Source of the DNA: Microbispora sp. H13382
Lineage (GTDB): Bacteria; Actinomycetota; Actinomycetes; Streptosporangiales; Streptosporangiaceae
Reading direction: 5' to 3'
DNA length: 64,000 nucleotides
Assembly (NCBI RefSeq): GCF_014161445.1
Contig: NZ_JABBXA010000010.1
Span: 124,001-188,000 of the forward strand
In this document: positions 8,265 to 17,384 of the stretch, piece by piece
Numbering within the stretch: the first letter of the stretch is position 1
Layout: each line of letters starts with the position of its first letter
The notes under the pieces: generated by a model
The model's database searches: none
The model's input: only the letters and a program-made list of their open reading frames with translations
What the model was told of the DNA's origin: nothing
Made by a program: the position numbers and the translations under genes

Positions 8265-8283
8265 TAGCGGGACGTCTCAGGTC

Positions 8284-8314
8284 AAGGCTCGGTCGCCGGT
8301 CGCGGCCGAGCCTT
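8284..8314 (+). terminator. Terminator-like hairpin stranded beyond the IS
   Basis: AAGGCTCGG (8284-8292) pairs perfectly with CCGAGCCTT (8306-8314) and a pyrimidine-rich tail follows. In the pre-insertion sequence it would sit about 15 bp after the stop of the small secreted protein gene. The IS has moved it about 1.2 kb away. Confidence 0.65.
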
Positions 8315-8363
8315 CTGCCTCTGTCTGAGGTACGGGGACAGGCGCTTCTCGGAAGGAGGCGTA

Positions 8364-9119
8364 CTAGAGCCCGCCGTCGACGTTCAGCACGGCCCCGGTG
8401 ACGTAGGACGCCCGGTCCGACAGCAGCCACGCGACCGCCTCGGCGATCTCCTCCGGCCTGCCGGGGCGTCCCATCGGGATCCGCGCCGCGACCCGCTGCG
8501 CCCGTCCCGGCTCACCCGCCCGGGCGTGGATCGTGGTGTCGACCGTCCCCGGAGAGACGGCGTTCACCCGGATGCCCGCCGGGGCGAGCTCCCGGGCCAG
8601 GCCCACGGTCAGCGTCTCGACCGCGGCCTTGGTCGCGGCGTAGGCGACGTACTCGTGCGGGGAACCGGTGCGCGCCGCGACGGAGGAGACGTTGACGATC
8701 ACCGGGCCGGTCTCGGGCGCGGCCGTCCGGCTGGTCCAGCGCCGCGCCGCCTCCCGGCACAGCCGCACCGGCGCCATGAGGTTCACCTCGACGACCCTCC
8801 GCAGGTCGGCGTCGGTCAGCTCGGCGAACGGCCCGAGCCTGCCGGTCACCCCCGCGTTGTTCACCAGACCCGCGACGTCACCGGCGGACTCGGCCAGCTC
8901 GAACAGCCGCTCCGGCGCGTCCTCCTCGGTCACGTCGAGCCGTACGCCGCGGACGAGGGCGCCGCGACGGCCGAGGTCGTCCTCCAGCGCCTTGGCGTCG
9001 GCGTCGGAGTTCGAGTGCGTGAAGACCACACCGAATCCGTCCGCGCACAGCCGCTCGACCGTGCACCGGCCGATCCCGCGCGTCCCTCCGGTGACGACGA
9101 CGATCGGTCGAGAGGTCAT
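8364..9119 (-). CDS. SDR family NAD(P)-dependent oxidoreductase
   Basis: The protein of 251 residues is a classical short-chain dehydrogenase. It has the cofactor motif TGGTRGIG near the N-terminus, [17 protein letters not shown], the catalytic YAATK pair, and the C-terminal [30 protein letters not shown] typical of FabG-like enzymes. ATG 9119 is chosen because an AAAGGA site sits 7 bp upstream; ATG 9125 is too close to it. The start overlaps the stop of the upstream dehydrogenase by four bases (ATGA), so the two are translationally coupled. The substrate is unknown. Confidence 0.9.
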   Translation of the reverse strand: MTSRPIVVVTGGTRGIGRCTVERLCADGFGVVFTHSNSDADAKALEDDLGRRGALVRGVRLDVTEEDAPERLFELAESAGDVAGLVNNAGVTGRLGPFAELTDADLRRVVEVNLMAPVRLCREAARRWTSRTAAPETGPVIVNVSSVAARTGSPHEYVAYAATKAAVETLTVGLARELAPAGIRVNAVSPGTVDTTIHARAGEPGRAQRVAARIPMGRPGRPEEIAEAVAWLLSDRASYVTGAVLNVDGGL

Positions 9120-10039
9120 CCGCATGTCCTTTCTCCGTGTGTCCTGGCCTCGACGTGTGTGCTGGCCCCGATCTGTGTCCTGGCCTCGATCGCGTGGACG
9201 ACGGCGGCCATGTCCAGGTCGGCGTGGCCCAGCGCGACGGTCTCGCCGAACAGGGCGTGGCAGACGTCCAGCAGCGGCGAGGCGATGCCGGCCTCCCGCG
9301 CGGCCTCGGCGATGAGCCGGTTGTTCTTCAGCACGTCGGCGATGGAGGCCTGGGCGGCGAAGTCGCGCCCGGCCAGCTTGACCGCCTTCACCCGCGACAC
9401 GTCGCTGGCCATCTGGCCCGAGTTGAGCACGTCCACGAGCAGCCCGAGGTCGAGCCCGTGGCGTTCGCCGAAATGCAGCGACTCCGCCAGGCCGGTGACC
9501 GTCGTGATCAGGAAGATGTTGACCGCGAGCTTCGTCAGCAGAGCCCTGGGCGCGGGCCCGCACGCCACCGTCTTGGCGCACATCGGCTTCAGCAGCGGGC
9601 GGACCTCCTCAACCGTCCCGGGCCGGCCGGCCAGCATCGCCACCAGCCGCCCCTGCTCGGCGGGCACCCGGGAGCCGGAGATCGGCGCCTCGGCGTAGCG
9701 GCCCCCGGCCGCCAGCACGTCGGCCTCCAGCCCGGCCGAGTAGCCGGGGGAGGTGGTGCCCATGTGGACCACGACCCGGTCCGCGACGTTGCGGGCGAAG
9801 CCGGGCGTGCCGCGCTCCAGCACCGCGTCGGCCGCGGCCTCGTCGGCCAGCATGAGGAGCACCACCCGCGACCGCCGGAACACCTCGGCCGCGCTGCCCG
9901 CCACGTCCGCGCCCGCGGCGCGCAACGGCTCGCTCCTGGCGGCCGTGCGGTTCCACACCACGAGGGGGGTTCCCGCGCGGGCCAGGTTGAGGGCCATGGG
10001 CTGCCCCATGATCCCGAGACCGACGAAACCCACGTCCAT
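9116..10039 (-). CDS. NAD(P)-dependent 3-hydroxyisobutyrate dehydrogenase-like oxidoreductase
   Basis: The 307-residue protein begins [20 protein letters not shown], the beta-hydroxyacid dehydrogenase signature containing the GxGxxG cofactor motif. GSRVPAEQG (substrate loop) and a Lys in ALLTKLAVN at the position of the catalytic Lys follow. ATG 10039 is preceded by GGGAGG at 8 bp. It is the first gene of a two-gene operon with the SDR gene, suggesting successive redox steps on a small hydroxy acid, or imine reduction (related enzymes include imine reductases). The C-terminal 20 or so residues are a low-complexity Thr/Arg/Glu tail. The exact substrate is not inferable. Confidence 0.88.
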   Translation of the reverse strand: MDVGFVGLGIMGQPMALNLARAGTPLVVWNRTAARSEPLRAAGADVAGSAAEVFRRSRVVLLMLADEAAADAVLERGTPGFARNVADRVVVHMGTTSPGYSAGLEADVLAAGGRYAEAPISGSRVPAEQGRLVAMLAGRPGTVEEVRPLLKPMCAKTVACGPAPRALLTKLAVNIFLITTVTGLAESLHFGERHGLDLGLLVDVLNSGQMASDVSRVKAVKLAGRDFAAQASIADVLKNNRLIAEAAREAGIASPLLDVCHALFGETVALGHADLDMAAVVHAIEARTQIGASTHVEARTHGERTCG

Positions 10040-10241
10040 CCGTTCGCCTCCCCGCACACGTCCCCGTGCCGGCCCGGCGGCACGCCGGGGACCGTTGTAG
10101 CCCATGGCGTGGTGGCGGTCTTGAACGATTGTGCCCGTCCCGGCGCCCGCCCTGGAGTCGCCGTCCGGCGGGGGAGCATTTTGACCATCCGTAATGTGCC
10201 GTTGGTCGGGTGGCTGTCCGAACGCGTTACAGATATGCGGC

Positions 10242-11834
10242 ATGACCTCCCTTGAGAGAAGAACGCTCCTTCGAGCGGGCATCGCGCTCGGTGGCGGCCT
10301 CGCCGTGTCGCCTGTGCTGGGGGCCGTGTCGGCGCGCGCCACGGCGTCCGCGCCCGCGTATGTCGTCTCCGGCCGGCCCGAGCTGAGCCACGGCGTGCAG
10401 AGCGGCGACGCGACGGTGGACTCGGCGGTCGTCTGGGGCCGCGCGGACCGGCCGGGGCGGCTCGTCGTCGAGTACGGCACCCGTCCGGACCTGCGGAACG
10501 CGGAGACCGTCCGGGGACCCTGGCTCACTCCGGACACCGATCTGACCGGACGGGTGCGCCTGCGTGGACTGCCCGCGGGCCGGCGAATCCACTACCGCGT
10601 GCGAGTCGAGAACGAGCGCGGCGCGGCCGGCGAGGCCGTGAGCGGGTCGCTGGTCACCGCGCCGAGGGACAACCAGCGCGCCGATGTGCGATTCGTCTGG
10701 TCCGGAGACATCGTCGGGCAGGGCTGGGGGATCAACCCGGACATCGGCGGCATGACCATCTTCGAGGAGATGCGCCGCCTGGGCCCGGACTTCTTCCTGT
10801 GCAGCGGCGACACCGTCTACTCCGACGGGCCGCTCACCGCGACCGTGACGCTGCCGGACGGCCGGGTCTGGCGCAACGTCACGACCCCGGAGAAGTCCAA
10901 GGTCGCCGAGACGCTCGCCGAGTATCGCGGGCAGTTCGCGTACAACCTGCTGGACGCCAACTATCGTGCGTTCGCCGCCGAGGTGGCGCAGATCAACCAG
11001 TGGGACGACCACGAGGTCCGCAACAACTGGTACCCCGGCCAGATCCTCGACGACGCCCGTTACACCGAGAAGAACGTCGACGTGCTCGCCGCCCGTGCCC
11101 GGCAGGCGTTCCACGAGTGGGTGCCGATCGGCGACGACCGGGTCTACCGCACGCTGTCCTACGGCCGCCACCTCGACGTCTTCGTCCTGGACATGCGGAC
11201 CTACAAGGACCCCAACGACGACAACCGCTACGCCGACCCGCGCCGCGGCCTGCTCGGCGACCGGCAGCGGCGCTGGCTGATCGACGGCCTGAGCAGGAGC
11301 CGCGCGACCTGGAAGGTCATCGCGGCCGACCTGCCGCTCGGCCTCGTGGTCCCCGACGGGGCCACGGCGCAGGAGGGAGTGGCCCAGGGCGACGCGGGCG
11401 CGCCGCTCGGGCGTGAGCTGGAGTTCGCCGAGGTGCTCCGCACGGCCCAGCGGCGCGGCGTGCGCGGGATCGTGTTCGTCACCGCCGACGTCCACTACAC
11501 CGCCGCGCACAGCTACGACCCCGCCCGCGCGGCTTTCAAGGACTTCGACCCGTTCTGGGAGTTCGTCTCCGGTCCCCTCAACGCCGGCGCGTTCGGGCCC
11601 AACGTGCTCGACGGCACGTTCGGACCCCGCGCCGAGTTCGTGCACGCGCCGCCGCAGGCGAACGCATCCCCGATGGAGGGCTTCCACCACTTCGGCGAGA
11701 TCGAGATCGACGGCCCGAGCGGCGACTTGACGGTACGCCTGCGCGACGCCCGATCCGCGGTGCTGTGGAGCACGACGCTACGCCCCGAGCGCGGACCGAA
11801 GCAGAGCCTCGGCGCCGGCTCGCCGCACCGCTGA
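10242..11834 (+). CDS. phoD: Tat-exported alkaline phosphatase D (PhoD-like)
   Basis: The product has 530 residues from ATG 10242. The N-terminus [11 protein letters not shown] followed by a hydrophobic stretch and AxA is a twin-arginine signal. A fibronectin-like N-domain ([32 protein letters not shown]) leads into the metallophosphoesterase core: [71 protein letters not shown], and a C-terminal [10 protein letters not shown]. These are the PhoD metal ligands. It would release phosphate from phosphodiesters or teichoic acids outside the cell under phosphate limitation. It is divergent from the dehydrogenase operon, with 202 bp between; no clear PHO box was recognised. Confidence 0.93.
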   Translation: MTSLERRTLLRAGIALGGGLAVSPVLGAVSARATASAPAYVVSGRPELSHGVQSGDATVDSAVVWGRADRPGRLVVEYGTRPDLRNAETVRGPWLTPDTDLTGRVRLRGLPAGRRIHYRVRVENERGAAGEAVSGSLVTAPRDNQRADVRFVWSGDIVGQGWGINPDIGGMTIFEEMRRLGPDFFLCSGDTVYSDGPLTATVTLPDGRVWRNVTTPEKSKVAETLAEYRGQFAYNLLDANYRAFAAEVAQINQWDDHEVRNNWYPGQILDDARYTEKNVDVLAARARQAFHEWVPIGDDRVYRTLSYGRHLDVFVLDMRTYKDPNDDNRYADPRRGLLGDRQRRWLIDGLSRSRATWKVIAADLPLGLVVPDGATAQEGVAQGDAGAPLGRELEFAEVLRTAQRRGVRGIVFVTADVHYTAAHSYDPARAAFKDFDPFWEFVSGPLNAGAFGPNVLDGTFGPRAEFVHAPPQANASPMEGFHHFGEIEIDGPSGDLTVRLRDARSAVLWSTTLRPERGPKQSLGAGSPHR

Positions 11835-11861
11835 CCGTCGCGCACGCCCCGGAAGTCCTGC

Positions 11862-11899
11862 GCGAGGGCCGCTCCGGCACCGGCCGGAGCGGCCCTCGC
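11862..11899. terminator. Strong bidirectional hairpin between convergent genes
   Basis: A 16-bp perfect stem (GCGAGGGCCGCTCCGG pairing with CCGGAGCGGCCCTCGC) with a 6-nt loop lies between the stops of the phoD and pyruvate-oxidase-like genes and can serve both. Confidence 0.85.
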
Positions 11900-11934
11900 A
11901 CACGCTCCGCCGGCTCCGGAGGAGGGCGCGACCC

Positions 11935-13701
11935 TCAGGAGAGCAGCTCGTTGATCTTGTCGCGGGCCACCGTGGCGAGGACGCCGGCCTTGTGCGGCTG
12001 TCCGCGCAGGAACGCCTCGGTGAAGTGCTTGGCCTGCTCGTACTTGACCCTGCCCGGCATGGGCGGCTCGTTGGGATTGACGTCACAGTCGACCAGTGCC
12101 GGGCCGTCGTGCGCCAGCGCCTCGCGGATCGCGCCCGGCAGGTCCACCGGATCCTTGATCTTCGCGCCGTACGCCCCGCAGGCGCGGGCCCAGGCGGAGA
12201 AGTCGGCCTCCGGCTGCCGGTGCCGCACGGCGTACTCGGGATAGCCGAGGATGATCTGCTCCCACAGGATCTGCCCGTAGCTGTTGTTGTTGTTGACCAC
12301 GACCTTGATGGGCAGCTCGTGCCGTACGGCGGTGAGGAAGTCGGCCATGAGCATGGCGAAGCCCCCGTCGCCCACGAAGGCGATCACCTGCCGCCCGGGG
12401 AAGGCGTGCTGCATCCCGACGGCGTACGGCAGGCCCGGGGCCATCGTGGCGAGGTTGCCCGACAGGTAGAACTCCCGCCCGCCGCGGATCGTCCAGTGCC
12501 GCGCGGCCCACGTCGCGATGGTCCCGGAGTCGCAGGTCAGGATGGCGTCGTCGGCGGCGGCGTCGTCGACGCAGCCCATGAGGTACTGCGGCGCGATGGG
12601 GTGGCGTGAGGGATCCTGCAGCGCCTTCATGTCCTCGCGCCAGGCGTCCATCTTGCGCTGGTACTTCTCCAGGAACGACCGGTCCTTCGCCGGTTCGAGC
12701 AGGGGCAGCAGCGCCTGGAGGGCGAGCCTGGCATCGGCGGTGACCGGCGCCTGGGTCGGCCGGCGGATGCCGAGCAGGGTGGGGTCGGCGTCGATCTGCA
12801 CCACCCGGGCCTGCCCGTCGGGCGGCAGGTACTTCCCGTAGGGGAAGGACGTGCCGACCATGAGCAGCGTGTCGCACTCCTCCATGAGCTCCTCGCTCGG
12901 CGCGGTGCCGAGCAGCCCGAGCCCGCCCGTGGTGAGCGGGTGGTCGTCGGGCACCACGAACTTGCCGGGCAGGCTCTTGACGATCGGGCTCGCCAGCCTG
13001 TCCGCGACCGCCAGCACCTCCTCGCGGGCGTGCCGGGCTCCGACGCCGACGAGCATGGCGATCCGCTCGCCCTGCCGCAGCACCTCGGCCGCCCTGGTCA
13101 GGTCCTCCTCGACGGGGCGCAGGGGCAGGCTGGAGCAGGTCGGCAGGCTCGCGGGCGGGTTGCCCGGCCCGACGTGGCGGTAGGGGTCCTCGCTCGCGGG
13201 CGCCACCTGGATGTCGTTGGGGAAGGTCAGATGCGACACCGTCCGCCTGGTCAGCGCGTTGCGCACCGCGAGGTCGACCACCCCGGGCATCTGCTGCGGA
13301 TTGGTGACCATCAGGTTGTAGGCGGCGAGGTCCTGGTAGAGACGGTCGAGATGGACCTCCTGCTGGTAGTGGGTGCCCAGCACCGAGGTCTCCTGCATGC
13401 CGGTCAGGGCCAGCACGGGCACGTGGTCGAGCTTGGCGTCGTACAACCCGTTGAGCAGGTGGATCGCGCCCGGCCCGGAGGTCGCGGCGCACACGCCGAG
13501 ACGGCCGGTCGCCTTCGCGTAGCCGGTCGCCATGAACGCGGCCGCCTCCTCGTGGTGCACCAGGATGAACCGCAGCCTGTCCCGGTGCCGGCGGAAGCCC
13601 TCCATCAGGCCGTTGATCCCGTCTCCCGGGAGCCCGAAGATCGTGTCGACCCCCCACTCCACCAGCCGCCGGGCCAGGCTCTCACCCACGATCTCGGTCA
13701 T
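11935..13701 (-). CDS. Thiamine pyrophosphate-dependent pyruvate oxidase/dehydrogenase-like enzyme
   Basis: The 588-residue protein has the three-domain ThDP fold. The N-terminal PYR domain starts MTEIVGESLARRLVEWGVDTIFGLPGDGINGLME with the catalytic Glu at about E51 in HHEEAAAF. The middle domain carries VGVGARHAREEVLAVADRL. The C-terminal PP domain has GDGGFAMLMADFLTAVRHELPIKVVVNNNNSYG, the GDG(x)nNN cofactor motif. It resembles PoxB-type ubiquinone- or oxygen-linked pyruvate oxidases more than acetolactate synthase, but the exact reaction cannot be fixed. ATG 13701 has GGAGG at 6 bp. A 74-residue membrane protein precedes it by 52 bp on the same strand. A second, only distantly similar ThDP enzyme lies in the divergent arm. 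Confidence 0.88.
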   Translation of the reverse strand: MTEIVGESLARRLVEWGVDTIFGLPGDGINGLMEGFRRHRDRLRFILVHHEEAAAFMATGYAKATGRLGVCAATSGPGAIHLLNGLYDAKLDHVPVLALTGMQETSVLGTHYQQEVHLDRLYQDLAAYNLMVTNPQQMPGVVDLAVRNALTRRTVSHLTFPNDIQVAPASEDPYRHVGPGNPPASLPTCSSLPLRPVEEDLTRAAEVLRQGERIAMLVGVGARHAREEVLAVADRLASPIVKSLPGKFVVPDDHPLTTGGLGLLGTAPSEELMEECDTLLMVGTSFPYGKYLPPDGQARVVQIDADPTLLGIRRPTQAPVTADARLALQALLPLLEPAKDRSFLEKYQRKMDAWREDMKALQDPSRHPIAPQYLMGCVDDAAADDAILTCDSGTIATWAARHWTIRGGREFYLSGNLATMAPGLPYAVGMQHAFPGRQVIAFVGDGGFAMLMADFLTAVRHELPIKVVVNNNNSYGQILWEQIILGYPEYAVRHRQPEADFSAWARACGAYGAKIKDPVDLPGAIREALAHDGPALVDCDVNPNEPPMPGRVKYEQAKHFTEAFLRGQPHKAGVLATVARDKINELLS

Positions 13702-13753
13702 GTCCGCCTCCGGATAGCAAATGAGCCGTACGGGAACGCGGCGTCCGCGGCCC

Positions 13754-13978
13754 TCAGCGCGTCGCGGCCCGGTGACCGTGCCGCCAGCCAAGGGCGTAGG
13801 CGGCGGCGAGGCAGGCGGCGACGGCGAGCGGCTTCGGAGACGACACGGCCGACTTCGCCTGCTTCAGGGCGCCCTTCGGGTCGGCCACGGCGCCCGCGAC
13901 GCTGCCGATCGCCGACGCCACGGTGTCACCCGCGTTCTTCACCGCGTTGCTCTGCACGTTCATGATCGACTCCGGCAT
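13754..13978 (-). CDS. Small protein with one C-terminal membrane helix, unknown function
   Basis: The 74-residue product has a polar, Ala- and Lys-rich N-terminal part and a hydrophobic segment at about residues 49-67 (PLAVAACLAAAYALGW) followed by a basic tail. A start at ATG 13963 has a better GGAG site and is possible. It is the first gene before the ThDP enzyme, 52 bp apart. The C-terminal tail of the divergent FAD/FeS protein has a similar Ala/Val helix plus basic end, suggesting both anchor the oxidases to the membrane (inference). Confidence 0.55.
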   Translation of the reverse strand: MPESIMNVQSNAVKNAGDTVASAIGSVAGAVADPKGALKQAKSAVSSPKPLAVAACLAAAYALGWRHGHRAATR

Positions 13979-14224
13979 CGAACGGCTCGCCCGGGGTGCC
14001 CTTCCCGCCCCCCGTACGCGTAAACGAAACGGCAGGTCATGGGGGCTTTGTCCGCGGCAGACCCGAACATCGCACGGCCCGTATGGGCGAATCCCCGCCG
14101 TGCTTTTACCCGCCCCCGTGGTCCTGCCCGCGCTCGGCGGGAAGGGTCGCGCGAGAGGCCGCCGCAGACGCCGCTGTCAGCCATACGCGTCCGGCGGGCC
14201 GGCGAGATCCGCGAGGAGGCGGAC

Positions 14225-17200
14225 ATGACCCGTGTCTTCCCGAGACCGGAGCCGCCGGCGCCGCCCCGCGCGGGGCCGGGGGCGGCAGAGGCCAGGAACC
14301 CGCCGCTGCCCCCGTACGCCGAGGAGCTGCGCGACCGGCTCGCCGAGGCCGTCGCGGGCGAGGTGAGGTTCGGCGGCGGCGACCGGGCCATGTACGCCTA
14401 TGACGCGTCCGTCTACCGGCAGGTGCCGGTCGGCGTGGTGACGCCCAGGGACGCCGCGGACGTCGAGGCCGCGCTGGAGGTGTGCCGTCGTTTCGGCGCT
14501 CCCGTGCTCGCCCGCGGCTGCGGCACCTCGCTGACCGGGCAGACCGTCAACGGGGCCGTGGTGTTCGACTTCACCCGCCACATGGACCCGCATCGCCGAG
14601 CTCACCCCCATGCGCCGTACGGCGCGGGTGCAGCCCGGCGTCATCTGCGACCGGCTCAGGGACGCCGCCGCGCCGTACGCCCTGACCTTCGGCCCGGACC
14701 CCGCGACCCACGACCACGCGACGATCGGCGGCATGGCCGGCAACAACTCCTGCGGCACCCACTCGGTGACGGCGGGCAAAACGGCCGACAACATCGAGGA
14801 CCTGGAGGTCGTCACCTACGACGGCACCCGCATGCGGGTCGGCGCCACCGGCGAGGACGAGCTGGAGTGCGTCATCGCGGCCGGTGGGCGGCGCGGCGCG
14901 ATTTACGCCGGGCTGCGCCACATCCGAGACACCTACGCCGACGTGATCCGCCGGGGCCTGCCCGACATCCCCCGCCGGGTGTCCGGCTACAACCTCGACG
15001 CGCTGCTTCCCGAGAACGGCTTCCACGTCGCGCGGGCGCTCGTGGGCTCGGAGGGCACGCTGGCGCTGACCCTCGACGCGACCTGCCGGCTGGTGCGGCT
15101 GCCGCCCCGCCGCGCGCTCGTCGTGCTCGGTTACCCCGACATCCCCTCCTCCGGAGACGACGTGCCCTGGCTGCTGCGGTTCGGGGCGATCGGGCTGGAG
15201 TTCACCAGCCGCCACGTCGTGACCAACCTCCAGGCCAAGGGCTTCCGCTTCGGCGGGGAGAACCTGCTGCCTTCCGGCCGGGCGTGGCTGCTCGTGGAGT
15301 TCGGTGGCGAGACGCAGCGCGAGGCCGACGCGCGGGCCGCGCGGCTGGTCCGCGCCGTCCGGATGCGTCCGCACGGTCCGAGCTGCAGGTTCTACGACGA
15401 CCCGGCCGACGAGAGCGCGGTGTGGGAGATCCGGCGCCACTCGGCGGGCACCGCTCGCATGCCCGTCGGGCTCGGTGGCCACGGCGGCTGGCCCAACTGG
15501 GAGGACGCCGCCGTCCATCCCGACGTCCTCGGGCCCTACCTGCGCGACTTCCTGCGCCTGCTCGACCGGCACGGCTACGACGCCGTCTTCTACGGCCACT
15601 GGGGCCAGGGATGCGTGCACAGCCGCATCGACTTCGACCTGCGCAGCCTCGACGGCGTCCGGGCCTTCCGGAGGTTCATGGAGGAGGCCGCCGACCTCGT
15701 CGTCGCGTACGGCGGATCGCTGTCGGGGGAGCACGGCGACGGGCACGGGCGGGCCGAGCTGTGGCCGCGCATGTTCCCGCCCGAGCTGATGCGGGCCTTC
15801 GAGGAGTTCAAGCGCGTCTGGGACCCCGACGGCCGGATGAACCCCCACAAGCTGATCGACCCCTACCCGCTGGACGCGCACCTGCGTGAGGGGCCGGCGT
15901 ACCGTCCGCTCGACCTGGAGCACGTCTTCGGCTACCCGCTCGACGGCGGCAGCTTCACCGAGGCGGCCGGCCGCTGCTTCGGCGTGGGCAAGTGCCGTCA
16001 CCTGTCCGGCGGGGTGATGTGCCCGAGCTTCATGGTCACCCGCGAGGAGAAGCACTCCACCCGGGGCCGGGCCCGGCTGCTGCAGGAGATGGCCGAGAGC
16101 GCGGGGCCGGTCGGAGACCGCTGGCGCAGCGAGGCCGTGCACGAGGCCCTCGACCTCTGCCTGGCCTGCAAGGGGTGCAAGAGCGACTGCCCCGTGAAGG
16201 TGGACATGGCCACCTACAAGGCCGAGTTCCTCCAACACTACTACGCCGGCAGGCCGCGGCCCCGGCAGGCGTACGCGCTGGGGCTCGTCGACGTGTGGGC
16301 CCGGCTGGCCTCGCGCGTCCCGCGCCTGGCCAACGCCGTCACCCACGCGCCGGCGCTCGGGCGGCTGGTCAAGCTGGCCGCCGGGATCGCCGTGGAGCGC
16401 GACACGCCGCGCTTCGCGCCCCGCACGTTCCGCCGCGTCATGGCCACGCATGTGCCGCGCAACCCGGGCGGGCCGCCCGTCCTGCTGTGGCCGGACACCT
16501 TCACCGAGCACTTCCAGCCGGAGGTGGGGGTCGCGGCCGTGGACGTCCTGGAGGCCGCCGGGTTCCGCGTCATCGTGCCCGAGGGCCCGCTGTGCTGCGG
16601 TCGCCCGCTGTACGACTACGGGATGCTCACGCTCGCGCGGCGCTACCTGCGCCGGGTGCTGGACGCGGTCGGCCCGCACGTCGAGGCGGGGATCCCGGTG
16701 GTCGGCCTGGAGCCGAGCTGCCTGGCCGTCTTCCGCGACGAGCTGACCAACCTGCTGCCCGACGACCTCGACGCGGGGCGGCTGCGCGCGGGCAGCTACC
16801 TGTTGTCGGAGTTCCTCACCCGGCACGCGCCGGGCTGGCCGCGGCCCCGGCTGCGGCGCGAGGCGCTCGTCCAGGTGCACTGTCACCACCACGCGGTGAT
16901 GGGATTCGAGGCCGAGCGGGCGCTGCTGCGCGACATGGGGCTGGACGTGGAGATCCCGGACTCCGGCTGCTGCGGCATGGCCGGCGGCTTCGGGTACGAG
17001 GCCGGCGAGCACTACGCGGTGTCGATGGCGGCGGGGGAGCGGGTGCTGCTTCCGAAGGTGCGCGCCGCCGGCCCCGGCACGCTGATCGTCGCCGACGGGT
17101 TCAGCTGCCGCGGGCAGATCACCGCCGGGACCGGCCGCAGGCCTCTGCACCTGGCTCAGGTGCTCGCGCTCGCGATCCGCGAGGGCGAGTCCGGGCCGGC

Positions 17201-17384
17201 CGGCCACGCCGTCGACAGCGCCGTCGACAGCGCCATCGTGCAGGCCGGAGACGGAGCCGGCGGACGTGGGGGCCCGCGCGCGGCAGCCGCCGTCGGCGTA
17301 GGGGCCGCCGTCGCCGTCGCGGCGGCACTCGCCGCCAGACGGCGCGTACGCGTCTCACCGAGGGAGACCCATCATGAGCGATGA
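14225..17384 (+). CDS. FAD- and [4Fe-4S]-binding D-2-hydroxyacid (lactate/glycolate) dehydrogenase, frameshifted
   Basis: The gene starts at ATG 14225 (GAGGAGG at 6 bp) and reads into an FAD-binding PCMH domain (VGVVTPRDAADVEAALEVCRRFGAPVLARGCGTSLTGQ). The frame breaks at the CCC run 14587-14589; removing one C restores MDRIAELTPMRR and joins the second frame, giving 1052 residues. The rest is complete: the FAD-oxidase C-domain (FYGHWGQGCVHSRID, LSGEHGDGHGRAELW, WDPDGRMNPHKLID), the ferredoxin motif CLACKGCKSDCP, and two CCG motifs (LCCGRPLYDYG, GCCGMAGGFGYE). It resembles large YdiJ/GlcD-GlcF-type fusions that feed electrons to the quinone pool. The C-terminal extra 55 residues form an Ala/Val membrane-like helix. 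The stop overlaps the next gene by 11 bp. The frameshift may be a real mutation or a sequencing error. Confidence 0.85.

Noticed and set aside
13979..14224. SigB-type promoters (GTTT-N14-16-GGGTAT) in the ThDP divergent region
   Set aside because: Only partial matches such as GGGTAA without a correctly spaced GTTT were found.
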